Positions 14,417 to 22,294 of a stretch of DNA of 22,294 nt are shown piece by piece (the first letter of the stretch is position 1; each line of letters opens with the position of its first letter). The notes below the pieces were generated by a model, which did no database searches, was not told the DNA's origin, and saw only the letters and a list, made by a program, of their open reading frames with translations. The position numbers and the translations under genes were made by a program. The stretch is from positions 1-22,294 of the forward strand of contig JALVWZ010000427.1 in the NCBI GenBank assembly GCA_027023115.1, in the 5' to 3' direction. The stretch is from Thermaceae bacterium (lineage in GTDB: Bacteria; Deinococcota; Deinococci; Deinococcales; Marinithermaceae).

Positions 14417-15391
14417 ATGAAGAAACTAACCACCTTGATATTCGCCGTCCTGTTGCTAAGTGGTCTCGGAATGGCCAAGACCAAGTGGGACATGCACATT
14501 GCCTGGCCCGCGAGCAACTTCCACACCAAGGGCGTGATGATGTTCGCCGATATGGTCGCCAAGGCCACCAATGGCCAGCTCGAGATCGTAGTCCACCCCG
14601 GTGGCGCGCTCGGCTTCAAGGGCCAGGAAGTTCTCGGAGCCGTTCGTAGCGGCACCCTCCCCATCGCGGAGCTCTTCATGGGCAACGCCCGCGGCGACGA
14701 CCCCATCTTCGGCCTCACCTCGGTGCCGCTTTTGGTCAAGAATTACGACGAGGCCTGGAAGCTTTATCAGATTGCCAAGCCCTACTACGAAAAGGCCCTC
14801 GAGCGCCAGAACGCCAAGTTCCTCTACGCCGTGCCCTGGCCTCCCAGCGGCCTCTACACCAAGAAGCTCCTCAAGAGCACGGCCGACTTCAAGGGCCTCA
14901 AGATTCGCACCTACGACGCCAACTCGGCCGAGTTCGTAACCCTGCTCGGCGGCCAGGGCATCGCCATCCCCTTCTCCGAGCTATACACCGCCCTCTCCAC
15001 CGGTCTGGTGAACGGCGTGCTGACTTCTACCCAAACCGGCGTCGACGCCAAGCTTTGGGAAGTTACCAACTACTTCCACCGCATCAACTACGCCTTCCCG
15101 CTCAACATGGTCTTCGTTAACAAGCAGGCTTTCGACCGGCTTCCTGCCGATCAGCAAAAAGCCATTCTCGACGCTGCCGCCAAGGTCGAGGCCTACCAGT
15201 GGAAGCAGTCGAAGAAAGCCGACCTGGCCTCTGAGATTACCCTCAAGACCCACGGCATGAAGATCGTTACCAAGATCACTCCCGAGTTGCAGTCGGCCAT
15301 GCAAAAAGCCGCCCAGCAAATCCTGCAAAAGTGGCTCAAGGAGGCCGGCGCTACCGGCGAAGCGGTCATCAAGGCCTTCCGGGGCCAGTAA
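14417..15391 (+). CDS. dctP: TRAP transporter solute-binding protein (DctP family)
   Basis: A 324-residue periplasmic receptor that captures an organic acid and delivers it to the DctQM membrane unit. The signal peptide is residues 1-20 (MKKLTTLIFAVLLLSGLGMA); no lipobox Cys is present, so it should be soluble. Typical blocks are HPGGALGFKGQEVLGAVRSG at 60-79 and LKIRTYDAN at 161-169, where Arg164 is the family's carboxylate-binding arginine. The start is ATG 14417, with GGAGG (14405-14409) seven bases before it. Many DctP proteins bind C4-dicarboxylates, but Bordetella pertussis DctP6 and DctP7 bind pyroglutamate, and the divergent oxoprolinase genes make that a good candidate here. The ligand is inferred from context only. 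Confidence 0.93.
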   Translation: MKKLTTLIFAVLLLSGLGMAKTKWDMHIAWPASNFHTKGVMMFADMVAKATNGQLEIVVHPGGALGFKGQEVLGAVRSGTLPIAELFMGNARGDDPIFGLTSVPLLVKNYDEAWKLYQIAKPYYEKALERQNAKFLYAVPWPPSGLYTKKLLKSTADFKGLKIRTYDANSAEFVTLLGGQGIAIPFSELYTALSTGLVNGVLTSTQTGVDAKLWEVTNYFHRINYAFPLNMVFVNKQAFDRLPADQQKAILDAAAKVEAYQWKQSKKADLASEITLKTHGMKIVTKITPELQSAMQKAAQQILQKWLKEAGATGEAVIKAFRGQ

Positions 15392-15400
15392 GGAGAAAGT

Positions 15401-15898
15401 ATGATGCGGTCCTTCATTCGGGCCGCAGAACGCCTGGCCACCCTCTTCGGATGGGTGGCCGGGCTTCTGCTTCTGGCCACCACGTCGCTCATCCTCTTCG
15501 ACATTGCCTTTCGCAGGCTGGCGGGAAGAAGCACTTTCATCTCGCAGGAGTATTCCGGCTACTTCATGGCCGCGATGGTCTACATGGCCGCCGGCTACAC
15601 ACTGCTAAAAGGCGAGCACATTCGCGTTGGCCTGGTGCGTGAGCGCCTTAGCCCCCGGGGCCAGCGGATTATGGACCTCATCGCCGGAGTGCTGGGAACC
15701 ATCTTCGCCACGCTACTGACCTACGCCCTCTTCAAGCAAACGCACGACGCCTGGGTATACGGCACCCGCAGTTTCCTGCCATCGCGAACGCCGCTCGTTT
15801 ACCCGTACAGCAGCGCTTTCTTGGGCTCTCTCGTTTTGTTGACCAGTTTCATCGCTTTTACACTCAAGAGCTGGTTGGGAGAGGAGGCTGAGTCTTAG
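15401..15898 (+). CDS. dctQ: TRAP transporter small membrane subunit (DctQ family)
   Basis: A 165-residue inner-membrane protein with four hydrophobic segments at about 15-36, 52-69, 90-111 and 136-156, the standard DctQ topology and length. Family-like stretches are SLILFDIAFRRL at 29-40 and the YMAAGYTLLKGEHIRVGLV region at 61-79. DctQ pairs with DctM to couple solute uptake to the sodium gradient. The ATG at 15401 follows AAGGAG, which overlaps the dctP stop; a second ATG is the next codon. The stop shares one base with the GTG start of dctM. Confidence 0.93.
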   Translation: MMRSFIRAAERLATLFGWVAGLLLLATTSLILFDIAFRRLAGRSTFISQEYSGYFMAAMVYMAAGYTLLKGEHIRVGLVRERLSPRGQRIMDLIAGVLGTIFATLLTYALFKQTHDAWVYGTRSFLPSRTPLVYPYSSAFLGSLVLLTSFIAFTLKSWLGEEAES

Positions 15899-17199
15899 TG
15901 GACCCCTTGATCGCAGTTATCGTGCTGCTCGGCGTTCTCTTTTTGCTGCTCGGACTTAGCGTTTGGGTATTCGTTTCGCTCTTCTCGGTAGCCCTGGTAT
16001 CAATCGCCCTCTTCACCTCCACGCCGCCGTTGCGTCTCCTGGGGAACATCGCCTGGAACGCCAGCGATTCCTGGGCCCTGGTAGCTCTGCCGCTGTTCAT
16101 CTTCATGGGCGAGCTGCTCTTGCGAACCAGAATATCGGAGCGGATGTTCGACGGTCTGGCTCCTTGGCTTTCCTGGCTGCCGGGTAGGCTCTTGCACACC
16201 AACGTCGTGGCCAGCACCATCTTTGCCGCTGTCTCTGGTTCATCGGCAGCCACCGCGGCCACCATCGGCAAAATCAACATTCCCGAGCTGCGCCGCCGCG
16301 GCTACGACGACGACCTCATCCTGGGTTCGCTGGCCGGCGCCGGCACCCTGGGTTTTTTGATACCGCCTTCGCTGGTCATGATTATCTACGGCGTCCTGGC
16401 CAACGTATCCATTGGACAGTTATTCATTGCCGGCGTAATACCCGGTCTAATGCTCGCCAGCGGCTTCATGCTCTATCTCGTATACGCCGGTTTGCGTTGG
16501 CCCGAAAAGGCCCCTGCCGGCGACAAGTACACCTGGGCCGACAGGATGCGCGGCCTCGTCAACCTACTGCCGGTGACTTTGCTGATCCTGATGGTCCTGG
16601 GCAGCATCTACGTTGGCTTCGCCACTCCTACCGAATCCGCCGCCATTGGCGTGCTTGGCTCGCTTTTGCTGGCCCTGGCCTACCGTTCCCTGGACAGCAA
16701 AAGTTTCATTCAAGCTGTGCTTGGCAGCATTCGCACCACCAGCATGATCGGCTTGATCATCGCCGGTGCATCGCTGCTCTCGACGGCAATGGGCTTTATG
16801 GGTATCCCCACCGCGCTCGCCGCCTGGATAGCCACTTTGGGGCTGTCCAAGTACATGCTGGTAATCGTCATTGCCGCCTTTTACATAGTGCTGGGCTTCT
16901 TTCTAGACGGTATCAGCATGATCGTCATTACCCTGCCCATCACCCTGCCCCTCATAACCCAGGCTGGCTTTAGCCCGCTTTGGTTTGGCATATTTTTGGT
17001 GCTGATGGTCGAGGCGGCGCAGATTACCCCGCCGGTCGGTTTCAACCTGTTCGTGATCCAGGGCGTCGCCGGCGCACCGATTCTCAAGGTAGCCAGGGCT
17101 GCTCTGCCGTTCTTCGCCATTCTGATGAGCCTGGCCGCCATCCTCACGGTTTGGCCGCAGATAGTACTCGTCTTGCCGCGAATGATGCGCGGGGGCTAA
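15898..17199 (+). CDS. dctM: TRAP transporter large membrane subunit (DctM family)
   Basis: A 433-residue inner-membrane protein with about twelve hydrophobic segments, the normal length of the transport channel subunit. The family signature is clear: [11 protein letters not shown] near 64-74, [21 protein letters not shown] near 102-122, and [14 protein letters not shown] near 142-155. The second half repeats the pattern, with [16 protein letters not shown] and [18 protein letters not shown]. It imports the acid bound by DctP together with sodium ions. It begins with GTG overlapping the dctQ stop by one base (TAGTG), with a GGAGAGGAGG tract upstream. It is followed after 10 bases by the racemase gene. 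Confidence 0.95.
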   Translation: MDPLIAVIVLLGVLFLLLGLSVWVFVSLFSVALVSIALFTSTPPLRLLGNIAWNASDSWALVALPLFIFMGELLLRTRISERMFDGLAPWLSWLPGRLLHTNVVASTIFAAVSGSSAATAATIGKINIPELRRRGYDDDLILGSLAGAGTLGFLIPPSLVMIIYGVLANVSIGQLFIAGVIPGLMLASGFMLYLVYAGLRWPEKAPAGDKYTWADRMRGLVNLLPVTLLILMVLGSIYVGFATPTESAAIGVLGSLLLALAYRSLDSKSFIQAVLGSIRTTSMIGLIIAGASLLSTAMGFMGIPTALAAWIATLGLSKYMLVIVIAAFYIVLGFFLDGISMIVITLPITLPLITQAGFSPLWFGIFLVLMVEAAQITPPVGFNLFVIQGVAGAPILKVARAALPFFAILMSLAAILTVWPQIVLVLPRMMRGG

Positions 17200-17209
17200 G
17201 GAGCTAGCC

Positions 17210-18316
17210 ATGAAGATAAGCGAAGCCGAGGTGGCCGTAGTTCGCCTGCCGCTCAAGTTCAGGTTCGAGACCTCGTTCGGGGTGCAGACCGAGCGGGTCG
17301 TTCCGCTATTGATCTTGCGTGGAGAAGGGCTCGAGGGCTATTCCGAGGGGGTAATGACCAACCTCCCCCGCTACCGCGAGGAAACGCTGGCGGGCGCCCT
17401 TTACCTGCTCGAGCAGGTATTTCTGCCTCGGGTGCTTGGCCAAGACTGGGAGAACCCCCAACAGTTGGCGGCAGCCCTTGCCGGCTATCGCGGTAACCCG
17501 ATGGCCAAGGCGATGATCGAGATGGCATTTTGGGACCTTTGGGCGCGCTTTCTGGAGCAGCCGCTCTGGCGTCTTCTGGGCGGGGTGCGCCGCGAGGTGG
17601 CAGTAGGGGTTTCTCTGGGAGTGCAGGAAAGCGTAGCCGCCACGCTGAAAGCCGTCGAGAGTCACCTGGCCGAGGGCTACCGGCGTATCAAGCTGAAGAT
17701 CAAGCCTGGTTGGGACATCGAACTAATCCGCGCAGTGCGTGAAGCCTTTCCCGAGGCTCACCTGACCGTGGACGCGAATTCTTCTTACACCCTGGCCGAC
17801 GCCCGCCGGCTGGCTGCCCTGGATGAGTTCGGCCTCGATTACATCGAACAGCCGCTCGTTTACGACGACATCCTGGACCACGCCAAACTGCAGGGGCAGT
17901 TGCGTACCCCCATCTGTCTGGACGAGTCGATCACCTCGGCCAGGAGCGCCCGCCAGGCGCTAGAAGTTGGCGCGGCCGGCGTCATCAACGTCAAGGTGGC
18001 CCGCGTCGGGGGGCACGACGAGGCCCGCCGCGTTCACGACGTAGCGCAGTCTTTTGGCCGCCCAGTATGGATGGGCGGAATGCTAGAAACCGGCGTTGGT
18101 CGGGCCCACAACATCCATGCCGCCACTCTGCCCGGCTATACCCTGCCCGGCGACACTAGTTCCGGCAGCCGCTACTGGGAACGCGACGTAATCAATGAGC
18201 CTTTGGAGGCCAAAGACGGCTTGATGCCGGTCCCGGAGGGTCCCGGCATAGGCGTGAGCCTCGACTGGGAGCACATCAGCAAGATTCGCAGCGGCGGCTT
18301 TACGCTCGGTTCCTGA
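17210..18316 (+). CDS. menC: N-succinylamino acid racemase / o-succinylbenzoate synthase (enolase superfamily)
   Basis: A 368-residue enzyme of the muconate-lactonizing subgroup, the size of the Amycolatopsis, Deinococcus and Thermus NSAR/OSBS proteins. Catalytic residues are in place: KLKIK with Lys163, Lys262 (NVKVARVGG), and metal ligands Asp188 (TVDAN), Glu213 (IEQPL) and Asp238 (CLDES). The tail [14 protein letters not shown] followed by [12 protein letters not shown] is typical of this subfamily. Relatives both racemise N-succinyl or N-acyl amino acids and make o-succinylbenzoate for menaquinone; sequence does not decide which matters, and the symbol is provisional. AAGGAG precedes the ATG, and the gap to dctM is 10 bases, so it is the last gene of the TRAP operon, which argues for a catabolic racemase role. 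Confidence 0.88.
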   Translation: MKISEAEVAVVRLPLKFRFETSFGVQTERVVPLLILRGEGLEGYSEGVMTNLPRYREETLAGALYLLEQVFLPRVLGQDWENPQQLAAALAGYRGNPMAKAMIEMAFWDLWARFLEQPLWRLLGGVRREVAVGVSLGVQESVAATLKAVESHLAEGYRRIKLKIKPGWDIELIRAVREAFPEAHLTVDANSSYTLADARRLAALDEFGLDYIEQPLVYDDILDHAKLQGQLRTPICLDESITSARSARQALEVGAAGVINVKVARVGGHDEARRVHDVAQSFGRPVWMGGMLETGVGRAHNIHAATLPGYTLPGDTSSGSRYWERDVINEPLEAKDGLMPVPEGPGIGVSLDWEHISKIRSGGFTLGS

Positions 18317-18399
18317 GCCGCTGTTCTTTAATCCCGGTTGCTGCTGAAAGCTAATCTTTACGGCGAAGTAGTCAAAGAGGCAGCCTCAATACGCGATTT

Positions 18400-18437
18400 A
18401 TAAGAAGGGAGCCCGAACAACCAGGCTCCCTTCTTAT
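18400..18437. terminator. Strong bidirectional terminator
   Basis: ATAAGAAGGGAGCC (18400-18413) and GGCTCCCTTCTTAT (18424-18437) form a perfect 14-bp stem with a 10-base loop. The stem ends are A/T-rich on both sides, so it can act after the racemase gene on the plus strand and after the MBL gene, whose stop is 24 bases away, on the minus strand. Confidence 0.88.
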
Positions 18438-18461
18438 TCGATTTAAGCTCTTCAGGTCTGC

Positions 18462-19313
18462 CTATTCCCCGATCTGTACTGGATTTGCCATGTAACCCCG
18501 CTCGGTCTTGGTGAGCCTGCCTAGCGGCGATATGGGATCGTGCGGGGTGGCAATCAGCGCGTCCGCCGCCAGCCACTCTTCGTAAAAGCGCTTGCGTGTT
18601 TGCAAAGTCGTGACCGGGTAGAGATCGTAGCTCATGATGTACGCCAGCGGCGCGTGCGCCAGCGTCGGCAGGAGATCGGCGGTGTAAACCAGGGTTTGAC
18701 CCTCCGACTCGAGCACCACCCCTTGCTGGCCCAGCGTGTGTCCGGGTAGCGGCACCAGCCTTAGCCCTGGCTCGAGCTCCACTTCACCTTCCACCTCATC
18801 GAAGAGCCCAGCCTCGGCTACCGGAACGATGTTTTCCGGCAGGTAGCTGGCGCGATTGCGCTCGTGGGGGTTTAACGCATCGTGCAGCTCCTGTTTCTGC
18901 ACGAGGTAACGGGCGTTAGTGAAGAGGGGCACCATCTGCCCATCTCGTGATATAGTGTTCAACCCTGCGTGATCGAAGTGGAGGTGGGTATTTATGACAG
19001 TACCGACGTCACCGGCCGACAAACCCAGCTCCTTCAGCTGCTGCAGCACCGCTCCGGCCCGCTCGATCCCGTAGATACGCCGGTGCTTTTCTCCCTGCTT
19101 GTCGTCCATTCCCGTTTCGACCAGATACCAGCCCTTCCTGCCCTTTACGAGCATCGGCCTGACCATCAATGGAATGCGGTTTAGCTCGTCGGGGGCTGTC
19201 TTCTTTTCCCACACTACCCTGGGCACGACGCCGAACATTGCCCCGCCGTCCAGCCAAAAGCTGGCGTCCTGTAGAAAGTAGACCTCGAATTCACCCAGTC
19301 GCAAGCGTTGCAT
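18462..19313 (-). CDS. Metallo-beta-lactamase fold hydrolase
   Basis: A 283-residue hydrolase with the complete two-metal site: THLHFDH (His110, His112, Asp114, His115), His192 (PGHTLGQ), Asp213 (YTADLLP) and His258 (TPHDP). There is no signal peptide, so it should be cytoplasmic. The long N-terminal stretch with FLQDASFWLDGGAMFGVVP at 13-31 and the spacing of the ligands resemble the lactonase-like group (AHL lactonase relatives), but the substrate cannot be told. The ATG is only four bases after the trpA stop, so it is the third gene of a trpB-trpA operon. No tryptophan-pathway step is known to need such an enzyme. The downstream terminator is strong. Confidence 0.9.
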   Translation of the reverse strand: MQRLRLGEFEVYFLQDASFWLDGGAMFGVVPRVVWEKKTAPDELNRIPLMVRPMLVKGRKGWYLVETGMDDKQGEKHRRIYGIERAGAVLQQLKELGLSAGDVGTVINTHLHFDHAGLNTISRDGQMVPLFTNARYLVQKQELHDALNPHERNRASYLPENIVPVAEAGLFDEVEGEVELEPGLRLVPLPGHTLGQQGVVLESEGQTLVYTADLLPTLAHAPLAYIMSYDLYPVTTLQTRKRFYEEWLAADALIATPHDPISPLGRLTKTERGYMANPVQIGE

Positions 19314-19317
19314 GGCC

Positions 19318-21302
<1,985 letters not shown>

Positions 21303-21487
21303 CTTACTTACCTCCTATCTGTGTTTTTACTGGGGGATCAAAAGTTAACAGACATACTAGACGTCACCAGAAGCGTTGGTGGCGGATCTTGTAACTGCGC
21401 GGCGTGCGTATGCGCATCTCGTATTCACCCTATCCGCTCGGCTGGCTGCCGGTCAAGTTTTCCTTTCGCGCCCCGCCAGCGGAGAAG

Positions 21488-21493
21488 TATCCT
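21488..21493 (+). promoter_or_regulatory. Candidate -10 box (TATCCT) of mobA
   Basis: TATCCT ends six bases before the mobA ATG, with no Shine-Dalgarno sequence between, again the leaderless arrangement. No clear -35 was found. Confidence 0.4.
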
Positions 21494-21499
21494 TAGGCC

Positions 21500-22081
21500 A
21501 TGGAGTTCAGCGGCGCGGTTCTGGCAGGCGGCCTCTCGAAGCGCTTCGGACGCGACAAGGCGCGGTTCGTTTGGCGCGGTAAGCCCCTCATGGCGCACGT
21601 GCTGGGAGGTTTGGCCGAGGCGTCCGAAAGATTCGTCGTGGCCGGGCGTGACTATTCCGAGTTTGGGGTGCCCGTTTATCCCGACGTAATCCCGGGTGGC
21701 GACTCGCTGAGCGGAATTCACAGCGCCCTGCACCACGCCAGGTACGACTGGGTGGCCGTTGCCGCCTGCGACCTGCCCAACCTGAGCGCCGACTACTGGC
21801 GCTTCTTGCTCGAGCGCGCCGCCGGCAGCAGCGCCGTCGTCGCCCTCGGCCCCAGTGGCTGGATCGAGCCGCTGGCGGCGATCTATCACAAGTCGCTCGA
21901 GCCGCTGGCAGAATTGCAGCTTAGGGACGAAGACTACTACCTACGCCGCTTCGTTGACCTCGCCGAGGCCAAAATCGTTCCCTGGGAAGAGCTGAGAGCC
22001 CGCTTTGGTGAAGATTTATTCTTGAACGCGAACCGGGTCGAGGACCTCGCTGGCGGCGCGGGCGATGAGCCTGCCGGGTGA
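21500..22081 (+). CDS. mobA: Molybdenum cofactor guanylyltransferase
   Basis: A 193-residue nucleotidyltransferase that attaches GMP to molybdopterin, giving the MGD cofactor used by formate dehydrogenase and similar enzymes. The nucleotide-binding signature LAGGLSKRFGRDKA is at 8-21, with the Lys of GRDKA. PGGDSLSGIHSALHHA at 65-80 and the metal-binding CDLPNLS at 94-100 are also typical, and it ends FLNANRVEDL, as MobA proteins do. Length is normal. It starts at ATG 21500, directly after a -10-like box. The 3' end overlaps the fdhD gene on the other strand by 66 bases; both genes serve molybdoenzymes. Confidence 0.92.
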   Translation: MEFSGAVLAGGLSKRFGRDKARFVWRGKPLMAHVLGGLAEASERFVVAGRDYSEFGVPVYPDVIPGGDSLSGIHSALHHARYDWVAVAACDLPNLSADYWRFLLERAAGSSAVVALGPSGWIEPLAAIYHKSLEPLAELQLRDEDYYLRRFVDLAEAKIVPWEELRARFGEDLFLNANRVEDLAGGAGDEPAG

Positions 22082-22294
22082 GGTATTCAGCCGGTAGCCG
22101 GTGCGGCGCACGTAAGTGCAGAGGGTTAGGTTGTACCTCTCGGCCGACTTGATGCCGTGCTCCGTGGCTCCGGTACGGCTGGCCACCAGTACCGCGCCCA
22201 TGGCCGCCGCCTTTTGGGCCATTTCCTGCGAAACCCGGCCTGACACCGCTATCAAGAACGGTGGCCGCCAGTCTTCCAGCAGCACCTTGCCGGC
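22016..22294 (-). CDS. fdhD: FdhD family formate dehydrogenase accessory protein, C-terminal part (5' end outside window)
   Basis: The last 92 residues of a protein whose start lies beyond the window. The segment LIAVSGRVSQEMAQKAAAM, then AVLVASRTGATEHGIKSAER and YNLTLCTYVRRTGYRLNT, matches the C-terminal nucleotide-binding-like half of FdhD, the protein that helps pass sulfur to the molybdenum cofactor of formate dehydrogenase. The N-terminal half, with the functional CxxC cysteines, cannot be seen. A tail of about 18 residues after the fold overlaps the end of mobA in antiparallel. Placement beside mobA supports the assignment. Confidence 0.85.
   Translation of the reverse strand, partial: AGKVLLEDWRPPFLIAVSGRVSQEMAQKAAAMGAVLVASRTGATEHGIKSAERYNLTLCTYVRRTGYRLNTSPGRLIARAASEVLDPVRVQE

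Noticed and set aside
21303..21499. trp attenuator or T-box between trpB and mobA
   Set aside because: No Trp-rich leader peptide, no T-box core and no clear terminator/antiterminator pair; only a short CACCA/TGGTG inverted repeat was found.

Overview
ORGANISM. The window reads as a gene-dense, GC-rich bacterial chromosome, most likely a member of the Deinococcota and probably a Thermales-like lineage. Four things suggest this: hisS directly coupled to a bacterial-type aspS, as in Thermus; a separate asparaginyl-tRNA synthetase; very frequent use of the Leu-Glu codon pair CTCGAG; and several genes whose -10 box lies only 5-7 nt before the start codon, the leaderless layout known from Deinococcus. 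This is an inference from sequence style and gene content; no 16S or marker tree was available. LAYOUT. (1) 1-1569: the 3' end of a calcium/proton exchanger gene, overlapped tail-to-tail by an MmcQ/YjbR gene that is coupled to a Xer-type tyrosine recombinase. (2) 1570-1665: divergent promoter region holding a 13-6-13 palindrome shaped like a dif site. (3) 1666-6402: tightly overlapping operon hisS-aspS-PhzF-HAD phosphatase. (4) 6403-6890: a gap of about 490 bp with degenerate G-rich heptad repeats, a weak hairpin and an operator-rich promoter. (5) 6891-7822: cassette of an unknown 73-aa protein, a small Xre regulator and a six-segment membrane protein. (6) 7911-11654: asnS, an M24 aminopeptidase, a LysM-RlpA lipoprotein and endonuclease IV. 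(7) 11655-11995: convergent gap with a second heptad-repeat element and a hairpin terminator. (8) 11996-14266 (minus): 5-oxoprolinase genes pxpA and fused pxpBC. (9) 14417-18316 (plus), divergent from pxp: a TRAP transporter (dctP, dctQ, dctM) followed by an enolase-superfamily N-succinylamino acid racemase / o-succinylbenzoate synthase. (10) 18400-18437: strong bidirectional terminator. (11) 18462-21302 (minus): trpB-trpA-MBL hydrolase. (12) 21500-22294: mobA, overlapped tail-to-tail by the 3' part of fdhD. HOW THE GENES WORK TOGETHER. Regions 3 and 6 are translation and housekeeping operons. The AspRS carries the Leu typical of discriminating enzymes, and a dedicated AsnRS is present, so Asn-tRNA is probably made directly. 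Regions 8 and 9 look like one metabolic island: a TRAP system that could import 5-oxoproline or an N-acylated amino acid, an oxoprolinase that opens the lactam to glutamate, and a racemase for N-acyl amino acids, all around a palindrome-rich divergent promoter. mobA and fdhD both serve molybdenum-cofactor enzymes such as formate dehydrogenase. The most unusual signals are the dif-like palindrome beside the xer gene, the paired heptad-repeat elements, the pxp/TRAP/racemase island and the CTTGACAT operator cluster ahead of the Xre cassette.
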